Assembly (NCBI GenBank): GCA_007859745.1 | Contig: SMLU01000001.1 | Location: 1,302,001 to 1,366,000, forward strand | From: Phycisphaerae bacterium RAS1 | Lineage (GTDB): Bacteria; Planctomycetota; Phycisphaerae; UBA1845; Fen-1342 | DNA: 64,000 nt | Reading direction: 5' to 3' | Shown here: piece after piece, positions 45,473 through 55,300 of the stretch | Numbering within the stretch: the first letter of the stretch is position 1 | Layout of the letters: each line of letters starts with the position of its first letter | Translations under genes and position numbers: made by a program | Notes under the pieces: generated by a model | What the model saw: only the letters and a program-made list of their open reading frames with translations | Database searches by the model: none | What the model was told of the DNA's origin: nothing

Positions 45473-48202
45473 TCACTTCTTGGGCTTGCGGGCGGCCAGT
45501 TTCTTCCAACTTGCCTCCCAGGAATCGAAGCGGAAGCCCAGCATCAGAATCGCCTCCATCTGCTCCGCGGACAGGTTCTTCGGGTTCGTGCGGGTCGATT
45601 GCGGGTATTCATCCAGCGACGTCAGGCGCCGATCCCAGGCGTCCATCGTCCAGCCGAGCTTCTCCAGCGAGGTCTGCTCACGCCAGTCGAGGTCGTTCCA
45701 CTGCGTTTCGGAGAGGAGATCTTCCGGGAGGCGCATGTCGAAGAATCCGGGAATGTTCGCCGACATCGCCACCCAGACCTCGTCGGTGGTGTTTCCCTTG
45801 ACTGAAAAGGCCAGCTCGATATCGCCCCAGGGCGTCGGGATCGAGGCGCCGATCTTGAATTCGCGCTTCTCCGGATTCACTTCGAACCCCAGCGGTCCGG
45901 CGCTGTAGCCGAAGGTGCCGTCGGAGGATGCGGAGAGTCCGAAGCGGCCGAAGTCAATTTCGACCGTGTCAGTCGTTTCGCCGGTCTGGGCGTCGACTTC
46001 GCGTGAAAAGCCTCCGCCCACGGGCAGCTTGTGGCGGCCGATCTGGTCCGGAATCTCGACGCTGATCTCGTACGAATCGCCGAGTTCGAAACCGTCCGAC
46101 GTGGGGTGAATGTTGGTGGAGATCGTCGCCCCGCCGGCGCCGACGGCGGGGGAGAACGTCGCGGAGAACTTGGCGCCGGCTGGCTCGCGGCCGGCGAATT
46201 CGGCCCGTTTTTCTGAGATTCTCTCCCACGGTTCGAGGTTGTACCAGCGCTTGGTTCGGATGCGCCAGTCGGTGTAGTCGTCGCGCTGCGCCTGCGTGGC
46301 ATTCGCCGGCGTCGGAAAGTCATAGAGCTTCTCGGGCGGGCCGAGCTTCCACAGTTCTTTCTCGGTTTCGGTCGCCTCAACCCGCTCGATGTAGTGTTTG
46401 ATGTACGCGCGCCAGGCGCCGCCCGCCGCCTCGCACACCGACATGTTGCGGGCGTGAATCAGGGCGTCGTCGGCTGCGTTTCCGGTGTAGTGCTCGAGCA
46501 GGCCGGAGCCGCCCTTGCGCGCGACGAAACGGAGCTGCTCCGGGGACGTCGTGAGATAGAGAATGTTCGCCTTGCGCCCGAGCGAGGCCTTGACGCGGCG
46601 GTATTCGGCGCCGGCGTCCGCGTCCATCATGTCCGCCATCCTGGCGACTTCGTCGGCCTGCACCGCCTTGTCGCGTTCCAGGAAGCCGGCGCGGCGGAGC
46701 GCATCCGCGTAGACGACGCCGAACTGCGTTTGGAGCGTCGTATACGCACCGATGGGCGAAGCGAAATCGGTGTTCAGCGCGGCCTCGAACTTCTGCTGGC
46801 CGGCGGATGAGAAGATGCGCAGCCGGCGTCCGCCGCCCGCTCCGCCGCGATCGATCAGCGTCAGGTAGAAGCCGCGGTTCTCGCTGCGCGTGGTGGGGTG
46901 ATGCAGCGCCAGCCAGTCGTTCAGGTGCTTCAGCAGGCGCTGCACGGAAAATCCGCCGTCGTCCCAATCAGTCGCCGCCAGGGCGAGGTTGTCGATGGCG
47001 AAGTATGTCGGGACGATCCGGACCGGCTTTTTGTCCTCCATCGGCGGCGGGGGGGCGTCTGCGGCGACGTCGAGACGAATCGCGTCGCGAACGTAGAGCT
47101 GGTGAATCTGGCGGCGCGCCTCGCGAGCAGTCGCAGATCCCATCCGGACCACGACGCTCGTGATCGAGTGCCGCGCGAAGCGGGTATCGAGAACGGCGTC
47201 AACCAACTCGCCCTCGGGCTGGCCGGATCTCTCCTTGCGGAGCTCGTCGGCCGTTTTCCGGGAGTACTTGGCGCGGCTGCCGTCTTCGAGGAACACATCG
47301 TACGTGCCGGCCGGAATATCGATCTGGCGGAAATACCCGGTTTCGTTGGTCGTCAACCGCACTTCCCCGCCGCCGCGACGCTTGAGGACCAGCGACGTGC
47401 CCGGTACGGCGACGCCGAATTCGTCTACGGTCTCGATGTCGAACCAGGCGAGCGGGCGGTGGAGGCTGACGCGGACGACGTGCTCCGTGTCCGTTTCGAT
47501 GGCGCTGCCGGAGGCCCACGTCTGCGTCGGCAGGTAGACGATGCCCGGGTCGTCGCTGGCGTCGAAGCTGTAGTTGACGCCGTCGCGCTTGTGCGTGCAG
47601 CCGACCTCGTCGCAAAGCCGGAGGTTGATCTCATCCGGGACGGCGGTGCCCCAGTTGAAGATCGCGAGCTGCTGCCACGTGAGGCCGACGCCTTCCGCCA
47701 GGCTCTTGAGCGTGTCGCCGGTCTGCACCTTGTAGGCTTCGATATTGGCGATGAAACGTCCCTTGCGTGGGCCGTGCGTGACGCTGCGTGTCAGGTCCGG
47801 ATTGGGAGTCAGGGGTTTGGGCGCTTCGTCCGCGGCCTGGTCGCCCTCGACGTACGCGAGCGGCTCGCGCCCGAAGCCGATGAATGCGTAGGTTTCCTCC
47901 AGTCGCGCCGCCGTCAGGTCGCAGAGCACCTCGCACGTCCCGTGATCGATGAAGTCAACCTGTGCCACGCCGTCGGGCCGCGTGGTGCAATCCACCGTCT
48001 GGCCGTTGGGCTGCGTGATCTTCAGCTCGATTCCGGGAATGGGCTCGCCGGTTTCGTTGTCTACCACGCGGATGCGGAACCAGGACTGCTTGTCACTGGC
48101 GCCCGGCGCCGGAGTGGTCGATTCGAGGACAGGCGCCAGCGGCGTGCGGCGGCCGCGCGGGGCGACGCGAAGCGGTCGGGAGCAACGTCGTTCGAAAATC
48201 AT
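45473..48202 (-). CDS. Multidomain LysM protein, possible secretion-system effector
   Basis: 909 residues, no signal peptide. Residues about 41-95 form a small beta domain (RIRVVDNETGEPIPGIELKI, TTRPDGVAQVDFI) of the type seen beside LysM in secretion-associated proteins. LysM at about 157-205 (YKVQTGDTLKSLAEGVGL) should bind peptidoglycan or a tail/spike component. A second beta domain (about 255-330), a long mixed domain (380-620) and a beta-rich section (690-830) follow, then a helical end with Trp/Leu repeats (KLGWTMDAWDRRLTSL). The C-terminus is not recognised. It stands alone and no secretion genes are nearby. Confidence 0.7.
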   Translation of the reverse strand: MIFERRCSRPLRVAPRGRRTPLAPVLESTTPAPGASDKQSWFRIRVVDNETGEPIPGIELKITQPNGQTVDCTTRPDGVAQVDFIDHGTCEVLCDLTAARLEETYAFIGFGREPLAYVEGDQAADEAPKPLTPNPDLTRSVTHGPRKGRFIANIEAYKVQTGDTLKSLAEGVGLTWQQLAIFNWGTAVPDEINLRLCDEVGCTHKRDGVNYSFDASDDPGIVYLPTQTWASGSAIETDTEHVVRVSLHRPLAWFDIETVDEFGVAVPGTSLVLKRRGGGEVRLTTNETGYFRQIDIPAGTYDVFLEDGSRAKYSRKTADELRKERSGQPEGELVDAVLDTRFARHSITSVVVRMGSATAREARRQIHQLYVRDAIRLDVAADAPPPPMEDKKPVRIVPTYFAIDNLALAATDWDDGGFSVQRLLKHLNDWLALHHPTTRSENRGFYLTLIDRGGAGGGRRLRIFSSAGQQKFEAALNTDFASPIGAYTTLQTQFGVVYADALRRAGFLERDKAVQADEVARMADMMDADAGAEYRRVKASLGRKANILYLTTSPEQLRFVARKGGSGLLEHYTGNAADDALIHARNMSVCEAAGGAWRAYIKHYIERVEATETEKELWKLGPPEKLYDFPTPANATQAQRDDYTDWRIRTKRWYNLEPWERISEKRAEFAGREPAGAKFSATFSPAVGAGGATISTNIHPTSDGFELGDSYEISVEIPDQIGRHKLPVGGGFSREVDAQTGETTDTVEIDFGRFGLSASSDGTFGYSAGPLGFEVNPEKREFKIGASIPTPWGDIELAFSVKGNTTDEVWVAMSANIPGFFDMRLPEDLLSETQWNDLDWREQTSLEKLGWTMDAWDRRLTSLDEYPQSTRTNPKNLSAEQMEAILMLGFRFDSWEASWKKLAARKPKK

Positions 48203-48439
48203 GGAGCGGTCTCACGCATCCGCGGGGCGGGTCGGGTCGCCGCCCCGCCAAGCACACGGGCCGGGCAGGGTCAGGCGACGGCGACTTCGCGCCCACGTCG
48301 GGCACGGTTCAGGCGACAGACCGCCCCGTGGGATTCACGCAGAATTGCGTACCGCCGATTTCCGTGGCGCGGTAGACTCGCCGCCAACGGTGTTTGGCCC
48401 GCGATCGCCGACGGGGGCGCCTCGGCGAGTCGCCAAGGC

Positions 48440-48465
48440 GCAACGGCGAGACGCCGATGCTCCCC
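48440..48465. repeat. Family E half palindrome
   Basis: ACGGCGAGACGCCGATGCTC plus CCC, the right half of family E with a diverged partner to its left (48421-48439). It stands 15 bp before the start of the ECF sigma factor gene. Confidence 0.65.
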
Positions 48466-48480
48466 GGTTCGGATGGCGAC

Positions 48481-49086
48481 ATGAGCGACCTCGACAAGGC
48501 CGTCGCCGGCGACCCCGCCGCGCTCAGCGAGCTTCTGGCCCGCTACGGGCCGCAGATCGGCGGCGAAATCCGCAGCCAGATCGGCAGCGTCTGGCAGGGG
48601 TCCATCGACGCCGACGACGTCATGCAAGTCACATATGTTGAGGCGTTTCTGCAAATCAGGTCGCTGGCTGCCCGTGACGAGGCCGCGTTTGTCGGCTGGC
48701 TGCGGCAGATCGCGAAAAACAACCTGCGCGACGCGATCAAGGAGCTGGAGCGAAAGAAACGCCCGCCGCCTGCCGGGCGGGTGCAGATGCCCAATAGCGA
48801 TGAATCCTGCGTCGCGCTGGTCGACGTTCTGGCAGTTGATTCGGCGACGCCCAGCCGCAACGCCGCGGCCGGCGAGGTGCGGCGGGCGGTGCTGGCGGCG
48901 CTGGAACAGATGCCGCCCGATTACGCCGCCTGCGTTCGGCTCTACGACCTGGCCGGCCGGGACATTGCCGACGTGGCGCGCGAGATGAACCGCTCGCCGG
49001 GGGCGGTGCACATGATGCGCGCCCGGGCACACGACCACCTGCGAACACTGCTGAGCGCGGCGGGCGGAATTTTCAGCCGCGCGTGA
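48481..49086 (+). CDS. ECF-type RNA polymerase sigma factor
   Basis: 201 residues from ATG 48481 (MSDLDKAVAGDP). Region 2: ADDVMQVTYVEAFLQIRSLA and FVGWLRQIAKNNLRDAIKEL; region 4: ALEQMPPDYAACVRLYDLAG and DIADVAREMNRSPGAVHMMR, a helix-turn-helix. The gene stops 33 bp before a Ser/Thr kinase-TPR gene, the typical planctomycete pairing in which the kinase probably controls the sigma factor. An open frame upstream of the ATG runs through a repeat and is not used. The anti-sigma factor is absent. Confidence 0.92.
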   Translation: MSDLDKAVAGDPAALSELLARYGPQIGGEIRSQIGSVWQGSIDADDVMQVTYVEAFLQIRSLAARDEAAFVGWLRQIAKNNLRDAIKELERKKRPPPAGRVQMPNSDESCVALVDVLAVDSATPSRNAAAGEVRRAVLAALEQMPPDYAACVRLYDLAGRDIADVAREMNRSPGAVHMMRARAHDHLRTLLSAAGGIFSRA

Positions 49087-49119
49087 ATCGACCGACACGT
49101 TTGTCGCCTGCCCCGCAGG

Positions 49120-52100
49120 ATGCCCATGGACAACTCGGACAGCACGGTTCCATCGAGCGGGCATGCGCCCCTGATCGCCGCGGCCTGGAAGCAGGTCGAG
49201 GGCCTTCGCGGGCCGCTGCGCTCCTCCTCCGTGGATCCGAATCGGACCGCGGCGCCGGCGGCCGGCGACGCGGACGAGTTCCCCGGCTACCGCGTGCTGG
49301 AGGAAATCGAGCGCGGCGGCCAGGGCGTGGTGTACAAGGCGCTGCAGGAGTCCACGCAGCGCGTGGTGGCGATCAAGCTGCTGCGCGACCGCGTGTTTCT
49401 GGCCGAGAGCGACATTCAGCGCTTTCAACAGGAAGTGCGCGTGCTCGGCAGCCTGCGGCATGCCAACATCGTCCGCATCTACGACAGCCTCGCGGCGGAT
49501 CGTCGCTTCTATTACGTGATGGACTACATCCCGGGTTTGCCGCTCGATGCCTACGTCGGCTCGGCGTCGAGGTCGCTGCCCGAGATCGTGCGGCTGTTCG
49601 TGAAGATCTGCGACGCGATCAACAGCGCCCATCTGCGCGGCATCATCCATCGTGATCTGAAGCCGGGGAATATCCGCGTCGATCCGGAGGGCGAGCCGTT
49701 CGTGCTCGACTTCGGGCTGTCGAAGCTTTGCACCCCGGCCGCCCCCGGCAGAGAAAGTAGCTCGGCCGCCCCCGGCCGAGAAGGTAGCTCGGCCGCCCTC
49801 GGCCGAGTCGACGTGGACGTCAAGGATTCGGCCCGGCCGGGGGCGGCCGGGCTACATCCGGCCGGGTTGCAGATGACGCAGGATGGGCAATTCATCGGCT
49901 CAATGCCGTGGGCCGCCCCGGAGCAGGCCGCCGGAAAGCTGGAAGCGATCGACGTTCGCACCGACGTCTATTCGCTGGGCGTGCTGCTCTACCAGATGCT
50001 GACCGGGACATTCCCGTACACGGTTCGCGGGCCGGTGAACGAAGTGCTTTCGCAGATCATCAGCGCCGAAGCGGCGGCGCCGCGCACGAGCAATCCGGCA
50101 ATCCCGATCGATCTTGAGACGATCGTGCTGAAATGCCTGCAAAAGGCGCCGGAGCGTCGCTACCAATCCGCGCGTGAGGTCGGTCGCGACCTGGAGCGAT
50201 TCCTGGCGGGCGAGCCGATCGAGGCTCGCAGGGACTCGCTCACCTACGTCCTGGGAAAGAAACTGGCCCGCTATCGCCTGGCGGCGTACGCGTCCGCCGC
50301 CGTACTGATCGCGACCGCCGGCGGTCTCGCGCTGTCGCTCTCGTTCTGGCGGCAGGCGGAGGCGGCCCGCGCGGACGCGGTGGCGAAGGGGACGCTCGCC
50401 TCGCAGAACGAGGTCCGGGCGCGGCAAAATGCGGAGCATGCGGCGCTGGAGTCGGCGGCGGCGCGTGCCGTGGCGGACTTTCTGACCGAGATGTTCACGT
50501 CGGTCGATCCGTACAAAGGCGGTTCGCATGACGTGCGCGTGGCGGACACGCTTGACACGGCGGCGCGGCGTCTCGACGGCGGGGCGCTGGCGGGGCAGCC
50601 GGAGCTGGAGGCGCGCGTGCGGCGCGTGCTGGGAAAGGCCTACGCGTCGCTGGGATTGAATGAGCTCGGGTATGCGCAGGCCGGCATCGCCGTGGACCGT
50701 TTCGAGGAGGCGCGCGGCGCCGGCAGCGAGGAGGCGCTGCGGGCGATGGTCGATTGGCTGGCGCTGCAGCGGCGAATCAGCCGGCCGGCGGAGGGTGAGC
50801 CGCTGGCGCGGGGTGCGCTGGGGTTGACGGTCACGATGCTGGGGCCGGACCACGAAGCGACGCTGGGGATGATGAACGAGCTGGGCGCGACGCTCATGGA
50901 CCTCGGCGCGTTCGCCGAGGCGGAGCGGCTGTGGCGCGACGCGATCGAGCGGAGCTGCCTGCGGCTGGGCGACGACTATCCCGAGCGGCTGGCCATGATC
51001 AACAACCTCGCTTACATGCTGTGGCAGCGCGGGCGGCTCGAGGAGGCTCAGGCGCTCTTCGAGCCGCTGATTGACCAGACGCGGCGCGTGCTGGGCGAGA
51101 CGCACCCGGCCTACGCCACTCGCATGGTCAACCTGGCGCTGGTGTACGAGCGCCGCGGGCGCCTGAGCGAGGCCGAGGGGATGTACGAGAAGGCGCTCGT
51201 AGCGCTGCGGCGCATTCATGGCGATCATCATCCCGAACTGGCGGGGGTCATGATCAACCTGGCCGATCTTTACCGCGTGCAGCAGCGCTTCACCAAGGCG
51301 GAGACGGCGGCGCGCGAGACGCTGGCCTTCTGCGAGCGCGTGCTGCCGCCAGGCGACATCAACATCGCAAAAGCCGCGCACAATCTTGGAGCGGCGCTCT
51401 ATTCGCTGGAGCGTCTGGACGAAGCGCTGGAGGTCGAGCGTCGCGCGATTGAGATTTTCACGGCAACGCTGGGCCCGGACCACGACAGCGTCCTCGGCGC
51501 CCGCGGCGTCCTGGCCGCGATTCAATTCGCCCGCGGCGACCTGCGGGCCGCCGAGGACGCCATGCGCGAGATTTATACGGCGCGCCTGAGGCGCTTCGGC
51601 GCCGGAGACCAGCGCACGCTGCGCAGCTACTGCAACCTGGGCGAGATCGTGGCGAAGCAGGGAAAGCTGGCGGAAGCCGAGGCGATCTTTCGCGCGACGC
51701 TGGCGCGGCGGCGGGCCCGGCTGGGCGAGACCCATCCCGAGACGCTCACGTGCGCCGTGGTTCTGGCCCAATGCCTGAGCGAGCAGGGCGCCCTGGAGCA
51801 GGGCGAATCGCTGATGCGCGAAACGCTGAGCTGTCTGCGGGACAGCCGGCTATTCGGCAACACCGCGGACGCTGGCGCGAAGTTGGCCGACATGCTGGCG
51901 CAGCAGGGGCGATTCGACGACTCGGAGGAACTGTTGCGCGAGAGCATCCAGACGGCCGGCCGCGCCATGCCGGCGGATCACCCCGAGCTGGCGCGGATCC
52001 GGGCCAACCTGGGCGTGACGCTGCTGCGGCTGGGCCGGGCCGACGACGCGCTGGCCGAGCTGTCGGCGGCCCTGGCGGTGCTGCGCGAGAAACTGGGAGA

Positions 52101-52191
52101 CGACGATGCGGACGTGCGCGACCTGCGCGAGGAGATCGCGGATATTCGGCAGGAGACGGGCCGGCCGGCCGCTGGGCCGGGTCCGCGGTAG
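49120..52191 (+). CDS. Transmembrane Ser/Thr protein kinase with TPR repeats
   Basis: 1023 residues. Kinase domain: IERGGQGVVYKA glycine loop, VAIKLL, IIHRDLKPGN (Asp near 179), DFG near 197 and WAAPEQA near 265-271. A 40-45-residue repeat-derived insert (about 203-246) lies between DFG and APE, where the activation segment should be. One membrane segment (AAYASAAVLIATAGGLALSL) follows at about 388, then some ten TPRs of the kinesin-light-chain type (ETHPAYATRMVNLALVYERR). Catalysis is cytoplasmic; the TPR part outside. It is paired with the ECF sigma gene. Start at ATG 49120 or 49126. Confidence 0.92.
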   Translation: MPMDNSDSTVPSSGHAPLIAAAWKQVEGLRGPLRSSSVDPNRTAAPAAGDADEFPGYRVLEEIERGGQGVVYKALQESTQRVVAIKLLRDRVFLAESDIQRFQQEVRVLGSLRHANIVRIYDSLAADRRFYYVMDYIPGLPLDAYVGSASRSLPEIVRLFVKICDAINSAHLRGIIHRDLKPGNIRVDPEGEPFVLDFGLSKLCTPAAPGRESSSAAPGREGSSAALGRVDVDVKDSARPGAAGLHPAGLQMTQDGQFIGSMPWAAPEQAAGKLEAIDVRTDVYSLGVLLYQMLTGTFPYTVRGPVNEVLSQIISAEAAAPRTSNPAIPIDLETIVLKCLQKAPERRYQSAREVGRDLERFLAGEPIEARRDSLTYVLGKKLARYRLAAYASAAVLIATAGGLALSLSFWRQAEAARADAVAKGTLASQNEVRARQNAEHAALESAAARAVADFLTEMFTSVDPYKGGSHDVRVADTLDTAARRLDGGALAGQPELEARVRRVLGKAYASLGLNELGYAQAGIAVDRFEEARGAGSEEALRAMVDWLALQRRISRPAEGEPLARGALGLTVTMLGPDHEATLGMMNELGATLMDLGAFAEAERLWRDAIERSCLRLGDDYPERLAMINNLAYMLWQRGRLEEAQALFEPLIDQTRRVLGETHPAYATRMVNLALVYERRGRLSEAEGMYEKALVALRRIHGDHHPELAGVMINLADLYRVQQRFTKAETAARETLAFCERVLPPGDINIAKAAHNLGAALYSLERLDEALEVERRAIEIFTATLGPDHDSVLGARGVLAAIQFARGDLRAAEDAMREIYTARLRRFGAGDQRTLRSYCNLGEIVAKQGKLAEAEAIFRATLARRRARLGETHPETLTCAVVLAQCLSEQGALEQGESLMRETLSCLRDSRLFGNTADAGAKLADMLAQQGRFDDSEELLRESIQTAGRAMPADHPELARIRANLGVTLLRLGRADDALAELSAALAVLREKLGDDDADVRDLREEIADIRQETGRPAAGPGPR
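49735..49866 (+). repeat. Repeat insertion in the kinase activation segment
   Basis: Tandem words CTCGGCCGCCCCCGGCCGAG and CGGCCGGGGGCGGCCGG forming hairpins, kept in frame. Encodes Ala/Pro/Gly/Ser-rich residues without resemblance to kinases. Confidence 0.7.
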
Positions 52192-52225
52192 TGTTGATTG
52201 ACATTTTCCGAGCCGTGTCTCCGGT

Positions 52226-52350
52226 CCGAGCCGCGACCGTGAGGGAGCGGTTCTTCAGAAGCCGCTTGCTTACGCGCGCGGCTCGGATCGGGCGTGCGCG
52301 TCGGACTGGAGGGCTTCGCAAGAACCGCTCCCTCACGGTCGCGGCTCGGA
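52226..52350. repeat. Family A repeats, one full and one half copy
   Basis: Full 62-bp copy at 52226-52287, then the half copy AACCGCTCCCTCACGGTCGC with GGCTCGGA at 52319-52350. Located between the convergent kinase and restriction-modification genes, immediately before the latter's stop. Confidence 0.85.
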
Positions 52351-52355
52351 TCGGA

Positions 52356-55300
52356 TCATGCGCGGCAAACGGATTCAGCAATCGTCGCGATGTGCTCTGC
52401 CGACAGGCCGAACATGGCGTCGATTCGCTCGTTCAAATCGGACTCGCTGTCGCGGATGGACTGCGCCAGCCGGGCGGCGGCGTTGCGCTGTTGCGTAAGG
52501 TATTCGTCCCAGTCCTTCCGCTCGCGCGGCTTGAATTCGCGCTTGGCGAACTTCTCCAGTTGGTCGATCTGTTCACCCAGCGGCAGGGCGTCGAAGCTGC
52601 GCAGCTTCTCGGGCATCGCCGGCGGCAGCGGAGAGGCCCGCAGCACCTCCGCCGGCGGCAGGTCGGTTACAAAGCGGCGATGCACGTCGGCAAATAGCTT
52701 CAGCCGCTTGCCGTGCAGGTCGGCCAGCTTGCGGGCCAGCTCGGCGACGGGCTTCTGGGCCTTGGCGTCGGCCCTGGGGATCGGCAGCGGGGCGATGAAT
52801 TGCTTGTTGGCTTCGAAGTAATCGCGATCCTTCGGTTTGGCCGTACGCTTGAACACGTAATCCAGCGCGCGCGAGTTGAGCATCCCGAGCAGAAACCAAA
52901 GCGAGTAGCGCTTGTCCGGTCGTTCAAGAATTCCGTTAACGCGGACATTGTTGAAATACCGCTCGCCATTGGGATCGATGAACGCGGACAGGCGATTGAC
53001 CGTTTGAGGGACGCCGATCTTAGACAAGTGCTGCTTGTCGATATTCTGCGGCCGGCCGAACCGCCACCACTGTTCATCGTTGAATGCGCCAGCTTCGCGG
53101 TTTCGAAGCACCTGCTCGTGTCCGCAGAGATACTTCCACGCCCGTTTCGATCGCTTGACCTCGGACTGCGTAAGGAGCCGGTAGCCCTCATCGTCTACGT
53201 GATACGGAAAGAGCAGATGCTTGTCTGTGTCGGGCGTGGCGAACGGCACAGCGTCCTCGCCCGAAACGAGCGGCTTCATGATCTCGTCTTCAATTTCGAC
53301 TTCGCGCTCCAGCGAATGCGAGTAGTAGCGGTTCGGGCCGAGCTTGATGAGGTGATAGATCGCGTCGGCGCTGGTCTGAATGCCGACGATGATCCCACCG
53401 GCCGCCTCTTCAAGCGTCACGCTCCTTTTTCGCATGGCGTCGATGATCGCCTGCTGCCGGTCGGGCAGAAGCGCCCACGCGCCTGCGCCCAGCCGCTCGT
53501 AGGGAACGTCGTAGAACGCCAGACTTTTCACGTTTCCGTCGCCGGCGTCGGCCACCTGCACCGTCTCACGCCGCGCCGCCTTTTCCGAGCCGCGCGTCTC
53601 TTCCGAGCCGCGACCGTGAGGGAGCGGTTCTTCAGAAACCGCGTGCTTCCGCGTGCAGCTCGGGTCGCTGGGCGTCCAAGGAACCGCTCCCTTACGGTCG
53701 CGGCTCGGATCAGTCGCGCGGCTCGGATCAGTCGCGCGGCTCGGATCGGAGTCGCGGGTCGGATCCGAAGGCTCATGCTGCCCGGGGGAGAAGAACTGCA
53801 ACGCCGTGTAGGTCGTCGCGTCCGCGAAAACCTGGAAGCTCTTGAAATCGACGAAGCGCTCCAGCGCGCGGCGCTCGGCGATCAGCTCGCGCAGCCCGGC
53901 GCCATACTCATTGAACAGCCACACGCTGGGGGCGATGAAACCCATCCGCCCGCCGGAGCGCAGCAGATCCAGCCCGCGCTCGATGAAGGGCAGGTACATG
54001 TCGAAGTTGCCGGTCTTCGCCGAGCGGTAGCGCTGCACCAGATGCGCCGCAATGCGCGGCTCGCGCTTGCGGAAGTTTTGCAACTTGACGTAAGGCGGGT
54101 TGCCGATGACGCAATCGAATCCGCCGTCGGCGAAGACGCGCGCGAACCGGCCGCGCCAGTCGAACGCGCGCGGATCGACCTCGGCCTCCTCGACGATGCT
54201 GTTGCCGTGCAGGATGTTGTGCGACAGGTCGGCCAGCGTTCGGCCGCGCCGAGCGGTGCGGAGCCAGAGCGCCAGGCGCGTGATCTCGACCGCCTCGGCG
54301 GACAGATCGACGCCGAAGAGGTTTTCTCGCAGGATGGTGTCGCTGATCGCGTCCCGAAGCTGCTCTTCGTTTCCCTGGTGAAGAGAGAGCGCGGTAATGA
54401 CCTCTTCGTAGGCGTTCTCCAGCTCGTCATACGCCTGGATCAGGAACGCGCCGCTGCCGCACGCCGGGTCACAGACGCGCAGGCCGCGGAGCGCGTCGAG
54501 GCGCGCCTGCTGAAACTTGATCCACGTCGCCAGCGTTCCCTTGGTCGGCTCGGCGGCGAGGTCGACGGCGAATTCATCGGCCAGCGCGGCGAAGCGCTCG
54601 GCGATGCTGCGGCCGACGGTCTGCTCGACGATGCAGCGCGTCACGAAGGGCGGCGTGTAGTAGATGCCTTCGCGCTTGCGGCGTCCGGCGGCGGGGCGGA
54701 GCTCGGCTTCGCCCGGCTCGCCGCTGGTTCGCAGGGCTTCGAGGTCGGTGACGGATTGCTCGAAGAGGTGGCCGAGGACGTCGACGTTGACTTCGTCCTG
54801 AAAGTCGTAGGTGCCGACTTCGTGAAAGAACTTCGTCCAGTCGTCGTGCAGCTCCAGGCCGTCGACGGGCGGATCCGTCGCGAACAGGCCGCCGTTGTAG
54901 GCGTGGATGCCGTCGCGCTCGTTGCCGGCGTCGATGCTGCGGAAGAGGTTGCGGAAGTTCTGCCAGCGCGGGTTGACGACGTGGGAGAAGGGGGGAACGA
55001 AATCCCACGCGCGCTTGATCGCGTTCGACGGCAGCAGGCCTCGGTCCTTGCAGAAGGCGACGAAGATGATGCGGTCGAGCAGCTTCTGGGTGATATGGAT
55101 CGCTTCGTCCAGCGATTTGCCGTGCGCGGGCTTGCGCAGGTGATCGATCAGGCCCAGGCGGTTCTCGTGGTAGGCGCGGTAAAGCTCCGAGCCGACCTCG
55201 CGCTGCCGCGCGTCGGTCCTTTCGAGCAGTTGATCGGCCCGGGCAAGCTGGCCGGCGATCGTCGGCAGAAGCCCGCCGCGCTCAAACACCGCGTAAAACC

